Shown: positions 8,260 through 17,090, numbered from the stretch's first letter. The stretch: DNA of 53,970 nt from Streptococcus parasanguinis (GCF_023109675.1 NZ_JALDUR010000013.1:1-53970); one strand, 5' to 3'. A program made the numbers and translations. Notes: a model not told the origin generated them from the letters alone.

Positions 8260-10251
8260 TTACCCAATGATGCTTCCATTTGGTACAGATGGATCAACAG
8301 TTAAGACTGTTAATTGATCTCCGTATTCTGCGGAAAGAATCATGCCTTGGCTGACATATTTCTTCATCATCTTACGTGGTTTGAGGTTGGCCACGATTTG
8401 GAGTTTCTTGCCGACCAATTCTTGTTCATTTGGATAGAATTTCGAGATACCAGAAAGGATTTGACGGTCTTCGCCATCTCCTGCATCTAAGCGGAAGCGA
8501 AGCAACTTGTCTGAGCCTTCGACACGTTCCACTTCTTTGACCTCTGCTACACGGATTTCAACCTTGTCAAAGTCTTCAAATTTAATCTCGTCTTTTTCAG
8601 ACTTGAGTTCCACTTCTTCTGGAATCCATTCTTTTTCTTGTGGTTTTCCAGCAGTCATTTGAGATTGGATGTAGGCAATTTCTTCATCCATGTCGAGACG
8701 TGGGAAGATTGGAGTTCCTTTGGCAACCACTGTAACATTTTCTGGGAAGCCAGCTAGGGTCAAGTTTTCAAGATCGAAGTCCAAGCCCAAGCCAAGTTGT
8801 TCCATGATGGCATTTGAAGTGTTCATCATGAATGGTTGGATCAAATGAGCCACGACACGAAGACTAGCTGCCAAGTGAGCCATGACCGCTGCCAATTGTT
8901 CCTTGTCCCCATCTTCTTTAGCGAGGACCCAAGGAGCTGTCTCATCGATGTACTTGTTGGTCCGAGAGATGATGTTCCATACGGCTTCCAAAGCGCGTGG
9001 GTAATCAACCGCGTTCATTTGCTTGTGGTATTCAGCGATGTTTTCTTCAACTACCTTAGCCAAATCGGCATCAAATACTGTGACATTTTCGACATAAGCT
9101 GGAACTTGACCACCAAAGTATTTATTGATCATGGCTACCGTCCGGTTGAGGAGGTTTCCAAGGTCATTGGCCAATTCATAGTTGATGCGAGCCACGTAGT
9201 CTTCTGGTGTGAAGGTCCCATCTGAACCAACTGGCAAACTGCGCATGAGGTAGTAACGAAGTGGATCCAAGCCAAAGCGTTCCACCAACATTTCTGGGTA
9301 GATGACATTTCCTTTAGACTTAGACATCTTACCGTCTTTCATGACAAACCAACCATGGGCAATCAAACGTTCTGGCAATTTGATATCCAACATCATGAGA
9401 AGGATCGGCCAGTAGATCGAGTGGAAACGAAGGATGTCTTTTCCAACCATGTGGAAGACGGTTCCGTTCCAGAATTTGTCAAAGTTTTCATGATCTTCTT
9501 GACCATAACCAAGAGCTGTCACGTAGTTGAGAAGGGCATCAATCCATACATAGACCACGTGTTTTGGATTAGATGGAACTGGAACTCCCCAAGTAAAGGT
9601 TGTCCGAGATACCGCCAAATCTTCCAAACCTGGCTCGATGAAGTTTTTCAACATTTCATTGAGACGGCCGTCTGGCGTGATGAAATCAGGTTGGGATTTG
9701 AAAAATTCAACCAAACGGTCTTGGTATTTGCTGAGGCGAAGGAAGTAAGATTCTTCGGAGACCCATTCTACTTCGTGGCCTGATGGGGCTACCCCACCGA
9801 TGACCTTGCCATTCTCATCACGGAATACTTCAGCCAATTGGCTTTCTGTAAAGAACTCTTCATCAGAGACTGAATACCAGCCAGAGTACTCACCCAGGTA
9901 GATGTCGTCTTGCGCAAGCAAGCGTTCAAAGACCTGAGCCACCACTTTTTCATGGTAATCGTCTGTCGTACGGATGAATTTATCGTATGAGATATCGAGT
10001 AATTGCCAGAGTTCTTTCACTCCAACGGCCATCCCATCTACATAAGCTTGCGGCGTAATCCCAGCTTCTTCTGCTTTTTGCTGGATCTTTTGACCGTGCT
10101 CATCAAGACCAGTCAGGTAGAAAACATCATAGTTCATCATACGTTTGTAACGTGCCAAGACGTCACAGGCGATTGTTGTATAAGCTGAACCAATATGCAA
10201 TTTACCAGATGGGTAATAGATAGGGGTTGTGATGTAGAATGATTTTGTCAT
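8260..10251 (-). CDS. metG: Methionyl-tRNA synthetase
   Basis: Charges tRNA-Met for initiation and elongation. The 663-residue protein has the class I signature HIGS at 19-22 and KMSKS at 308-312. An anticodon-binding helical region follows (about 380-530), and a C-terminal Trbp111-like tRNA-binding domain (about 560-663) gives the homodimeric form common in Firmicutes. A TATAAT-like -10 lies about 45 bp upstream, but the -35 is unclear and no T-box is seen. Monocistronic by context: gpmA upstream ends in a terminator. Confidence 0.98.
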   Translation of the reverse strand: MTKSFYITTPIYYPSGKLHIGSAYTTIACDVLARYKRMMNYDVFYLTGLDEHGQKIQQKAEEAGITPQAYVDGMAVGVKELWQLLDISYDKFIRTTDDYHEKVVAQVFERLLAQDDIYLGEYSGWYSVSDEEFFTESQLAEVFRDENGKVIGGVAPSGHEVEWVSEESYFLRLSKYQDRLVEFFKSQPDFITPDGRLNEMLKNFIEPGLEDLAVSRTTFTWGVPVPSNPKHVVYVWIDALLNYVTALGYGQEDHENFDKFWNGTVFHMVGKDILRFHSIYWPILLMMLDIKLPERLIAHGWFVMKDGKMSKSKGNVIYPEMLVERFGLDPLRYYLMRSLPVGSDGTFTPEDYVARINYELANDLGNLLNRTVAMINKYFGGQVPAYVENVTVFDADLAKVVEENIAEYHKQMNAVDYPRALEAVWNIISRTNKYIDETAPWVLAKEDGDKEQLAAVMAHLAASLRVVAHLIQPFMMNTSNAIMEQLGLGLDFDLENLTLAGFPENVTVVAKGTPIFPRLDMDEEIAYIQSQMTAGKPQEKEWIPEEVELKSEKDEIKFEDFDKVEIRVAEVKEVERVEGSDKLLRFRLDAGDGEDRQILSGISKFYPNEQELVGKKLQIVANLKPRKMMKKYVSQGMILSAEYGDQLTVLTVDPSVPNGSIIG

Positions 10252-10359
10252 TTTCTTTTCCTTTCAGGGCTAATGGAACCCAATTTAGTAACACTCTATT
10301 ATAACATTTTTAGGAGTCCCTGAAAACCCAAGACAAGCTAGGATCTAAGGAAGACAAGC

Positions 10360-10389
10360 AAAAAAGCTGACCGAAGTCAGCTTTTTTTT
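10360..10389 (-). terminator. Terminator of gpmA
   Basis: An 11-bp stem (10361-10371 with 10376-10386), CGAA loop, flanked by A-run and T-run. It can work in both directions. It lies 23 bp after the gpmA stop. Confidence 0.9.
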
Positions 10390-10411
10390 ATGGATAACAA
10401 ATTATGTTATC

Positions 10412-11104
10412 TTACTTACCAAGATAATATTCTTTTACAACGTTCAATTTTTCGTCAAATTCGAATACCAATGGTGGGAAGTTAGGGATTTCCACATCCA
10501 TGATTTCGTCGTCTGACAATTGTTTGATGTGTTTTACAAGGGCACGGATTGAGTTACCATGTGCTCCTACGAATACGTTTTTACCGTCTTTAAGAGCTGG
10601 AGCGATTTTATCTTCCCAGAATGGAAGGGCACGTTCCAAAGTAACTTTCAAGTTTTCAGCATCTGGAATCACTGAATCGTCAAGTGAAGCATAACGACGG
10701 TCAGTGTGTGCTGAGTGTTCATCATCACGGTCCATTGCAGGAGGCAATACATCGTAAGAACGACGCCAAATGTGAACTTGTTCATCACCAAATTGTTCAG
10801 CAGCTTCTGCTTTGTTTTTACCAGTCAAACCACCGTAGTGACGTTCGTTCAAGCGCCATGATTTTTCAACTGGAACCCACAATTGGTCAGAAGCTTCAAG
10901 AGCCAAGTTAGTAGTTTTGATCGCACGTTTCAATACTGAAGTATAAGCTTGGTCAAATTCGATACCAGCTTCTTTGATCAATTTACCAGCGTCGATCGCT
11001 TGTTGTGTACCTTTTTCAGACAAATCAACATCAGCCCAACCAGTGAAAAGGTTAGCTTTGTTCCATTCAGACTCACCGTGGCGAGCAAAAACCAATTTTA
11101 CCAT
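10412..11104 (-). CDS. gpmA: 2,3-bisphosphoglycerate-dependent phosphoglycerate mutase
   Basis: Glycolytic interconversion of 3- and 2-phosphoglycerate in the cytosol. The 230 residues match the cofactor-dependent family. RHGES places the phosphohistidine at His9, [10 protein letters not shown] carries the conserved Glu87, and GAHGNS carries His182. Codon usage is strongly biased, as expected for a highly expressed gene. A GGAG site precedes the ATG. A perfect 10-bp inverted repeat lies upstream at 11160-11185. Confidence 0.98.
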   Translation of the reverse strand: MVKLVFARHGESEWNKANLFTGWADVDLSEKGTQQAIDAGKLIKEAGIEFDQAYTSVLKRAIKTTNLALEASDQLWVPVEKSWRLNERHYGGLTGKNKAEAAEQFGDEQVHIWRRSYDVLPPAMDRDDEHSAHTDRRYASLDDSVIPDAENLKVTLERALPFWEDKIAPALKDGKNVFVGAHGNSIRALVKHIKQLSDDEIMDVEIPNFPPLVFEFDEKLNVVKEYYLGK

Positions 11105-11159
11105 TAGATGGATCTCCTTTTTATTCTCCGAGGTTTCCCTCGTTTATCTATTTTATTCT

Positions 11160-11185
11160 ACTAGATTTTCAGTAAAAAATCTAGT
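11160..11185. repeat. Perfect 10-bp inverted repeat upstream of gpmA
   Basis: ACTAGATTTT pairs with AAAATCTAGT around a 6-nt loop. There is no U-run on either side. It lies in the gpmA promoter region, so a regulatory role is possible, but nothing more can be said. Confidence 0.55.
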
Positions 11186-11213
11186 GGCGACCATAGAAAA
11201 GTGCAATTTCTCA

Positions 11214-11240
11214 CAAAAAAGAGCCTAACGGCTCTGGTTT
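11214..11240 (-). terminator. Terminator of cassette copy A
   Basis: AGAGCC-TAAC-GGCTCT followed by six T on the minus strand. It has the same stem as the terminators at 13712-13738 and 16198-16224, differing in one loop base. Confidence 0.85.
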
Positions 11241-11277
11241 GAAATTGAGGAATGTTTATTCTTATGTAGAAATAGGT

Positions 11278-11817
11278 TTATTCTGCCGATTGCTCCTTCT
11301 CTTCTGCTCTTTCATCTTCTAAAGGATGATTTCGTCTATAAACAATCCCACTAACATTCCACCACTCTCTGAGGATAAAAATCCAATAGAAGGCCTGACA
11401 CAAGTAAAATCCCCATTCCAACCGTAGGAGGTCTATTTGAACAGTCATAGAAAACATGGTAAAGATTAAAATAATGCTACAGGCTACAAAAATTAACAGT
11501 GATTGAAGATGCGCCAGCAAAGGATAGCCTGTTTTATCTAGAAGATATTTTAAAAAAATAGCAAGTACTGGTAATACGAAAAGAATCACTAGTGAAATGG
11601 TGAAATAGGAATTAAGAAGACCTTCGAACTCTTTGGCATTGTAGAGAGAATGTTCACCTAGGAAAATCGTAAACCGTGCCGAATCATTCTCCCCTATTTT
11701 TTGATATATATAAAACGGTGACATCAATTGGGTCAAAACATAGACCGTAAATAAGCCAAGTTGACGCCATAACTGATGATTAAATTTTATTTTTCCTTTT
11801 ACCATGTCTCCTTTCAC
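11278..11817 (-). CDS. Unknown four-helix membrane protein, cassette copy A gene 3
   Basis: I do not recognise a family. The protein of about 179 residues has four hydrophobic segments (about 18-38, 70-92, 104-126, 136-155) and a charged C-terminus ending in Glu/Lys. The segment GYPLLAHLQSLLIFVAC matches GYPFLASLQSLLIHVSC in the copy B gene at 13788-14312, proving paralogy. The start is uncertain: GTG at 11817 overlaps the upstream TGA, and ATG at 11805 is the alternative. It is last in a three-gene operon and probably the membrane partner of the two single-pass proteins before it. Confidence 0.8.
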   Translation of the reverse strand: MKGDMVKGKIKFNHQLWRQLGLFTVYVLTQLMSPFYIYQKIGENDSARFTIFLGEHSLYNAKEFEGLLNSYFTISLVILFVLPVLAIFLKYLLDKTGYPLLAHLQSLLIFVACSIILIFTMFSMTVQIDLLRLEWGFYLCQAFYWIFILREWWNVSGIVYRRNHPLEDERAEEKEQSAE

Positions 11818-12647
11818 CCCCTAACCTTTCCATTCCGAATTTCAACAGTCTCAGATACTTGTTTCCCATCATCGAACAGGCCATACCACCCATCTGGCAG
11901 AGACTTAATTACCAAGTAATCCTTCAAAACTGATTTAAAATCATACTCTGATTCTTTAAATCGACTTATATTTTCAGGGGAGATTATTTTAACATAGATG
12001 TCTCCTGATTCGATAAAACTACTATACGAGACATCATACCATCCCCCTAGAATTTTTAACTCAGAATTAGGAATGCTATTCTCATATTGCTTCATCAAAC
12101 TGAAATAATTGTTACCTCGTTTCTTAACGGGGGATAAACTTATTTCAATCCAAGAGCCGCTAAAAGCACTATACTCGTTAATTTTTTTATCTAATTCTGC
12201 TTCAAGCTCGATTCGCTCAGTACTGAATTCAAACCCCTTCTCTATAATGGGCAAATAGGCTCTATCAAAATCATCATAGGTATTTTCTATTCCTAGGTTT
12301 TCAGCTAAATCAATCTTATTAGAATACGGCATCACCAAGTGTTTAAATCTGACTGATTTTTTCAGGGGAATTGAAATCTTTTTCCCTTCAACCGTTTCAG
12401 AATAGATAAAATTCACATCCGGACCAGCATTGGGCCGAGTCCAAGAGAAACCTGTAATCTGTATATCTCCTCGGAAACTTCTACTATCATAGAAACCTTT
12501 TAGGTTAGCGTCTAAATTTCTATAAAAATAGAATCCTAGAAACAGTAGGAAGCAGATAACCACTAGAAAGGCTTTTGACCGATCACTAATCGTCGTCTGG
12601 CCCTTCTTGAAATGTTTTTTCAAATTCACGTTCCAACTCTTCTTCAA
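11814..12647 (-). CDS. Unknown single-pass extracellular protein, cassette copy A gene 2
   Basis: No known family recognised. The 277 residues comprise a basic N-terminus, one membrane segment (about 26-45) and a mixed alpha/beta domain presumably outside the cell. FYFYRNLDANLKGFY after the membrane segment corresponds to CFYRNLETNIKGLY in the copy B paralogue, and LGGWY and SLPDGWYGL are also shared. The start is TTG at 12647, supported by a strong AAGGAGG site six bases upstream, so the gene begins 62 bp inside gene 1. Such overlap points to tight co-expression. It overlaps gene 3 by 4 bp if GTG is used there. Confidence 0.8.
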   Translation of the reverse strand: MKKSWNVNLKKHFKKGQTTISDRSKAFLVVICFLLFLGFYFYRNLDANLKGFYDSRSFRGDIQITGFSWTRPNAGPDVNFIYSETVEGKKISIPLKKSVRFKHLVMPYSNKIDLAENLGIENTYDDFDRAYLPIIEKGFEFSTERIELEAELDKKINEYSAFSGSWIEISLSPVKKRGNNYFSLMKQYENSIPNSELKILGGWYDVSYSSFIESGDIYVKIISPENISRFKESEYDFKSVLKDYLVIKSLPDGWYGLFDDGKQVSETVEIRNGKVRG

Positions 12648-13623
12648 CTCTTTCCTCCTTTATAATCTTTTTAAATTCTTCAGCATTCCGAACGATTTCT
12701 TTCTGCCCACTCTTTGTATAAGGAGCGCTAATAGACCAACTGAAATGATCTGCATCAGGAAACAAACTCTTGATGACAGTTTTTTCCTCCTCCATAGTGA
12801 GGTTTTGTTTTAAAATCAAGAGATGGCGATATTTTTTTAGTAGGGTTAAGAGTTTACTATCCTTCACCTTCACACCATTGCGATCTAATCTCTCCGTAGA
12901 ACTTGAGGAAGTTTCTACTTTTTCATCTTCATCATCATATTCATAATCTATCCAACATCCTCCTACATCTATTTTATTTCTATCAAGACTGTATTTTTTT
13001 GTCTCAAATTTGGGTGCAGGCAATATTTGATAAAATCCACTGTAACCATAATCAACAATCATTTTTGGATCTGTCTCTGCGATTTCTCCCTTGTTCAGAT
13101 TCACAAATAGGAGATTATTTTTTGTAACATTGAAAGCTACATACTCATCTTTTCCATCTGTAAACATGCTACTTCGCATGTTTCCTTCAATCGAGTCGTA
13201 ACCCATTTTTTGAACGAGTTTTAAAACATCAATGGTATGACCTTCTCCTTTCTCTTGACCCAATTCATAATATCGAATTCTAAAATATTCATTTGCGTCT
13301 TTTTTCTTATCTTCGCCACTGATTAGTTTAGAATCTTGAAGGGCTATATATTGGGATCCGATAGTATAATATGGGGCATTATTTTTATCTTCTTTCTTAA
13401 AACTATAAGCCAATATTGGAATTCCGGTGGCCTCTTCACTAATGATTCGATTTTCCAATAACCGTTGTCCTCTACCAACATAATCATAATTTCTATCACT
13501 CACAACATGTACTGCTTCTTTTAGGTAAAGGAAGCTCCAAATACCGCCAACCATTAGAACGGTCACGGCAACTAGGGAAAGAATATGCCATATTTTCCAA
13601 GAAAAATTCTCCAGCTTCTTCAT
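12586..13623 (-). CDS. Unknown single-pass membrane protein, cassette copy A gene 1
   Basis: Not recognised. The 345 residues begin with MKKLENFSWKIWH, then one membrane segment (about 13-34), then a large predicted extracellular part. Its C-terminal third contains a repeated-charge helix and ends in an acidic tail. The copy B paralogue (15099-16103) shares the N-terminus, NYxYVGxGQRL, IAxQDSKL, EKGEGHTIDVxK and SLFPDAxHFxW-like segments. It is the first gene of the cassette. The region before the ATG (13624-13680) is nearly identical to that before copy B, with a TATAAT -10. Confidence 0.8.
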   Translation of the reverse strand: MKKLENFSWKIWHILSLVAVTVLMVGGIWSFLYLKEAVHVVSDRNYDYVGRGQRLLENRIISEEATGIPILAYSFKKEDKNNAPYYTIGSQYIALQDSKLISGEDKKKDANEYFRIRYYELGQEKGEGHTIDVLKLVQKMGYDSIEGNMRSSMFTDGKDEYVAFNVTKNNLLFVNLNKGEIAETDPKMIVDYGYSGFYQILPAPKFETKKYSLDRNKIDVGGCWIDYEYDDEDEKVETSSSSTERLDRNGVKVKDSKLLTLLKKYRHLLILKQNLTMEEEKTVIKSLFPDADHFSWSISAPYTKSGQKEIVRNAEEFKKIIKEERVEEELEREFEKTFQEGPDDD

Positions 13624-13711
13624 CTCGTTCTCCTATTGTTTGATTTCAAAAGTATATTATATCATGATTTCTCCTATTTTTCCTTCACTATCCTAGTGTG
13701 GTTTTACCATA

Positions 13712-13738
13712 CAAAAAAGAGCCTGACGGCTCTGGTTT
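13712..13738 (-). terminator. Terminator of cassette copy B
   Basis: AGAGCC-TGAC-GGCTCT with a U-run on the minus strand, identical in stem and loop to the perR terminator at 16198-16224. It separates the two cassette copies. Confidence 0.85.
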
Positions 13739-13787
13739 GAAAATAGCTTGCTTCTTTTTGTCTTCAACAAACATTCACAATATAGAA

Positions 13788-14312
13788 CTATTCTTTTGAT
13801 AAGATTTCTGCCTCATTAGCTGTTTTGGTAGCAGAATTTCGATATTCAATCATCTTTTTTATATCACGTAAGTTGCTATAAATATGAAACAAATAAATGA
13901 GTAAGCAGACATAGAAACCTGAGCTAAAGCTATAGTGATCTTTCTGAACTGACAAAGAAAACACCGCATAAACGAACATTACTACACAAGATACATGAAT
14001 CAACAAAGACTGTAAACTAGCTAAAAATGGGTATCCCTTTTTTTCAAAGAAATTATGAATGAAAAAAGCAAGGATAGGTAAGGTTACTAATAGTAAAAGT
14101 AAAATGATAAAATAAAAATTTACAAGATCCTCAAACGCTTCACCCCCAAACACAGGGTTATTGTCCAGAAAGAGAAAAATTTGTGAATTATTTGGATTTG
14201 AAATAGCTAGATCATTGTAAAATGGCAAAGCTAGAAATGAAAAAATTAGGAAAATATACAATCCAAGTTCCCAAGCTAGACTAAGTCCAGTATCCTTTTG
14301 TATTTCTGACAT
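13788..14312 (-). CDS. Unknown four-helix membrane protein, cassette copy B gene 3
   Basis: Paralogue of the gene at 11278-11817. The 174 residues have four hydrophobic segments (about 12-32, 67-89, 97-121, 131-147), a conserved KKGYPFLASLQSLLIHVSC stretch in the middle, and a charged soluble tail. Function unknown. A GAAAGGG site precedes the ATG, and the gene lies 2 bp after gene 2. The gene is visibly AT-rich compared with gpmA and perR on either side. Confidence 0.8.
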   Translation of the reverse strand: MSEIQKDTGLSLAWELGLYIFLIFSFLALPFYNDLAISNPNNSQIFLFLDNNPVFGGEAFEDLVNFYFIILLLLLVTLPILAFFIHNFFEKKGYPFLASLQSLLIHVSCVVMFVYAVFSLSVQKDHYSFSSGFYVCLLIYLFHIYSNLRDIKKMIEYRNSATKTANEAEILSKE

Positions 14313-14314
14313 GT

Positions 14315-15142
14315 TTAATCCCTTTCTTTAACCTTTCCATTAAAAATCATAGCTCGAGCTGTGGGTAGTTCAGTTGAGGTATCAAGAGCATAAATCCCAT
14401 TTGGTAAGCTCGTTTTTTGTAAAAGTGTATTCAACTCATCCTTCAGATGTATACTTTCTTTATCGACACCTTTTGGTAGCGAAATTTGAACATACAAGGC
14501 ATTATATTCTAATGCATCCTCTACTGGAAATTGATACCAGCCTCCAAGTACGGTACGATTCTTCTTCATTGATTCTTTCTCATATTCACCGAGCCATCTA
14601 ACTCTATAATAATTTGATAATTGACTGAAAGTTGTAAATTTCAAAGTGATTTTAGAGCCTTTTAACGTAGAGTTTTGATTGATTTTATTTTGAATTTCCT
14701 GTTCCAATTTCTTACTGTCAGGATTGAGCTCGAGTGCTTTTTCAAGAATTGGACCATATACACTATACTCCTCAGCATACATTCCAATCGAATCCCCAGT
14801 CATTCCATAACGACCTTCTTTACCCAAATAAGGATAATATGGAATAACAAATTGTTCAACCTTCATTCGTCTCTTTAATGGAATAGAAATGACTTTTCCA
14901 TTGACCTTCTCAGAATAAACATAATTGACATCTATTCCCAATTTATCTTGAGTAGATAGGGAAAGACTGGTGATCTTTATCTCACCTGGATAATGATTGC
15001 TTTTATAGAGTCCTTTGATGTTTGTTTCCAAATTTCTATAAAAACAAATACTGATAAGAGCCAAAAAGCCAACTAGAACGAGACAGCTTTTTAGTTTTTC
15101 ATTCTTCATTTCCATATACTTTCTCAACTTTCTCTTCATCAA
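14315..15142 (-). CDS. Unknown single-pass extracellular protein, cassette copy B gene 2
   Basis: Paralogue of 11814-12647. About 275 residues with one membrane segment near residues 18-36 followed by FYRNLETNIKGLYKS, then a domain sharing VNYVYSEKVNGKVISIPLK and VLGGWY with copy A. The start is not settled: TTG at 15142, or ATG at 15139, 15115 or 15109. None has a strong ribosome-binding site, so translation is probably coupled to gene 1, which it overlaps. Confidence 0.75.
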   Translation of the reverse strand: MMKRKLRKYMEMKNEKLKSCLVLVGFLALISICFYRNLETNIKGLYKSNHYPGEIKITSLSLSTQDKLGIDVNYVYSEKVNGKVISIPLKRRMKVEQFVIPYYPYLGKEGRYGMTGDSIGMYAEEYSVYGPILEKALELNPDSKKLEQEIQNKINQNSTLKGSKITLKFTTFSQLSNYYRVRWLGEYEKESMKKNRTVLGGWYQFPVEDALEYNALYVQISLPKGVDKESIHLKDELNTLLQKTSLPNGIYALDTSTELPTARAMIFNGKVKERD

Positions 15143-16103
15143 CTACTTGGATTAATTCCTCAATATTGTGGATATATTCGTTATGACCATCCCTTGTATA
15201 GTCATCATCAATAAACCAAACAAAGTGAGTTGCATCCGGAAATAGCTTCGACACTAATGACTGGCTACTAGATAAATTTCTGTCTTCTTCTAAAACAAGG
15301 AGAAATCCATATTTTTTTAATATTGAAAGAAGTTTGCTATCTTCAGGTTTTTCTTCACTACTGTCTGAAGTTGAATAACTACTATCGTTTGTGGTAGTCA
15401 TTTTCTTCTTTGGCTGTTTATAGTGAACCCATGGCCAAGAAATTTTCGTGTTGCTTTCCTCTTCATCGAAGTTCTTCGTAATGAAATCTGGATTAGACAG
15501 GGCCCTATAGATGCCTTTATAACCATATTGTATCGTTTTCTTCGGACGTTTTTTACTCTCCTTTTGCGTCCTAAGATTAAAATAGATGGATTCCTTATCT
15601 GTCACTTTCACCCTGACATACTCGTCCTTCCCATCAGAGTACATGGTTGACTCCATGTTTCCATAAATCGTTTTATAACCCAGTTTCTGAATAATTTTAA
15701 AGACATCAATGGTATGCCCCTCTCCTTTTTCTTCTCCAATCAGATAATAACGAATTTTAAAATATTCTTCCGAATCTTTTTCATTTTGATTAACATTACC
15801 CAGCTTAGAATCTTGAAAGGCTATATAGTTATGTCCGACAGCAATTTGATCATCATAACCATCTTCATCTGTATTTTTTAATGAAAGAGCTAAAATTGGG
15901 AATCCTGTATCTAGTCCCTTTACTTTTTCATAGTTCGTCAACCGTTGCCCTTTTCCAACATAAATATAATTTCGCTCATGAACAATATAGTCTGCATCTT
16001 TTACGTAAAAGAATGAACAAAGGCTACCAATAAAAAATACAGCCACAGCAATCAAGGTATAAACGTGCCACATTTTCCAAGAAAAATTCTCTAGCTTTTT
16101 CAT
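15099..16103 (-). CDS. Unknown single-pass membrane protein, cassette copy B gene 1
   Basis: Paralogue of 12586-13623. The 334 residues have a near-identical first dozen residues and membrane segment (about 13-34). The rest is diverged but clearly related, including YVGKGQRL, IAFQDSKLG, GEEKGEGHTIDVFK and LFPDATHFVWF. A Ser-rich stretch near 243-254 forms a linker. No catalytic motif is apparent. It heads the second copy of the three-gene operon, which follows perR and reads in the same direction. Confidence 0.8.
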   Translation of the reverse strand: MKKLENFSWKMWHVYTLIAVAVFFIGSLCSFFYVKDADYIVHERNYIYVGKGQRLTNYEKVKGLDTGFPILALSLKNTDEDGYDDQIAVGHNYIAFQDSKLGNVNQNEKDSEEYFKIRYYLIGEEKGEGHTIDVFKIIQKLGYKTIYGNMESTMYSDGKDEYVRVKVTDKESIYFNLRTQKESKKRPKKTIQYGYKGIYRALSNPDFITKNFDEEESNTKISWPWVHYKQPKKKMTTTNDSSYSTSDSSEEKPEDSKLLSILKKYGFLLVLEEDRNLSSSQSLVSKLFPDATHFVWFIDDDYTRDGHNEYIHNIEELIQVVDEEKVEKVYGNEE

Positions 16104-16197
16104 CTCGTTCTCCTTTTGTTTGATCGTGAAAGTATATTATATCATGATTTTCCCTATTTTTCTCCTAGTTAAAATATAGGTATATTCTCATTGCATC

Positions 16198-16224
16198 AAA
16201 AAAGAGCCTGACGGCTCTGGTTTC
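16198..16224 (-). terminator. Terminator of perR
   Basis: AGAGCC-TGAC-GGCTCT plus a U-run on the minus strand, 8 bp after the perR stop. The same hairpin ends both downstream cassettes. Confidence 0.85.
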
Positions 16225-16231
16225 TCTCACA

Positions 16232-16678
16232 TTAATTTTTCTGACAGTCGGGGCAAATGCCATAGACCGTCATCTGGGTTTTGGTGATCTGGTAGCCACT
16301 TTGACTGGCTGCTTCTTCACGAAGATCTGGGACTTCGATATCCACATCTGCGATACGACCACATTTTTCACACACCACATTCAAATGGTCATGCCCCATG
16401 AAATCAAAATAGGTCGTGGTATCATTGCGAACCTTGATCTCAGAAACAACCCCCTCATCAATCAAAACCTTGATATTGTTGTAGACAGTTGCTAGACTCA
16501 TGCTTGGAAACTGAGGCAATAAATCGCGATAGATCTTCTCAGCGCTTGGATGTTCATGACTCGCCACTAAATAGGAAAGAACTGCTCTGCGGGTATCAGT
16601 AATCCGAATACCCTTGGCACGCAAATTTTGCAAGACTTCTTCCACGCGCTCTTCTTCATGACGATGCAATGCGTTCAC
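16232..16678 (-). CDS. perR: Fur-family peroxide-responsive repressor PerR
   Basis: Metal-dependent repressor of oxidative stress and metal-homeostasis genes. I place the start at GTG 16678 (148 aa), because GGGGGG lies six bases upstream and this gives the usual family length; the frame is open to 16750. A winged helix (about 12-85) is followed by the regulatory metal-site motif HDH (His96/98, with His43 and nearby Asp residues). The structural zinc site is two CxxC pairs (Cys103/106, Cys142/145). PerR rather than Zur or Fur is inferred from family knowledge. A candidate PerR box lies upstream. Confidence 0.9.
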   Translation of the reverse strand: MNALHRHEEERVEEVLQNLRAKGIRITDTRRAVLSYLVASHEHPSAEKIYRDLLPQFPSMSLATVYNNIKVLIDEGVVSEIKVRNDTTTYFDFMGHDHLNVVCEKCGRIADVDIEVPDLREEAASQSGYQITKTQMTVYGICPDCQKN

Positions 16679-16723
16679 TATGATCCCCCCTTTCCAATAT
16701 GATTTAATCGATTCGTTACCCCT

Positions 16724-16768
16724 ATTATAGCATGTTTCAAAATAAATCACTATTTAGAATGCTTTTAA
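16724..16768 (-). promoter_or_regulatory. perR promoter -10 and candidate PerR box
   Basis: TATAAT on the minus strand at 16724-16729. The -35 is poor (TAGTGA near 16747-16752). At 16754-16768, TTAGAATGCTTTTAA agrees at 12 of 15 positions with the PerR box TTAGAATCATTCTAA, suggesting autoregulation. Confidence 0.4.
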
Positions 16769-16770
16769 TT

Positions 16771-16799
16771 AAAAAAAATGTCCAGTGGACATTTTTTTC
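16771..16799 (-). terminator. Terminator between the 51-codon ORF and perR
   Basis: ATGTCC-AGT-GGACAT extended by A/T pairs and followed by eight T on the minus strand. It is part of a two-copy, 50-bp repeat (see 16778-16861). Confidence 0.75.
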
Positions 16800-16861
16800 A
16801 TGAGCCTGAAAACCGAAAAGCGAGTTTATGTCCGGGGGACATTGATTCACGAGCCTGAAAT
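16778..16861. repeat. Two-copy 50-bp hairpin repeat
   Basis: ATGTCCnnnGGACAT followed eight to nine bases later by GAGCCTGAAA occurs at 16778 and again at 16828. Only the first copy retains the T-run needed for termination. Confidence 0.7.
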
Positions 16862-16875
16862 AGATTCATCTACTC

Positions 16876-17031
16876 TCAACCGATCCAACTGGTCATCCAG
16901 CGCACGGTTCCTAGGATCATTTTGACCACGAGGATCATAAAGCAAAATTCCAGTACGAACCACAGCCCTTTCAATAGATACAAAATAGGTCGGATAAACA
17001 ACAAGGCAAAGAGGCCTAAAATGAATCGCAT
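16876..17031 (-). CDS. Small membrane peptide of 51 residues
   Basis: Short open frame starting at ATG 17031, with AAGGAG nine bases upstream. The peptide begins MRFILGLFALLFIRP and is hydrophobic throughout, with two likely membrane segments (about 3-19 and 23-42) and an amphipathic Trp-rich end (RWMTSWIG). I recognise no family. The good ribosome-binding site, membrane-like composition and downstream terminator support a real gene. It reads the same way as hup but follows the hup terminator. Confidence 0.6.
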   Translation of the reverse strand: MRFILGLFALLFIRPILYLLKGLWFVLEFCFMILVVKMILGTVRWMTSWIG

Positions 17032-17090
17032 GGTCTTTTCTCTCTCCTTCTTTTTTCCTATTATACCCTTATCCTATAGAGCTGTCCAAC

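Noticed and set aside
8836..9783. Long antisense frames inside metG
   Set aside because: metG has complete synthetase motifs. The antisense frames arise from its codon bias and have no start signals.
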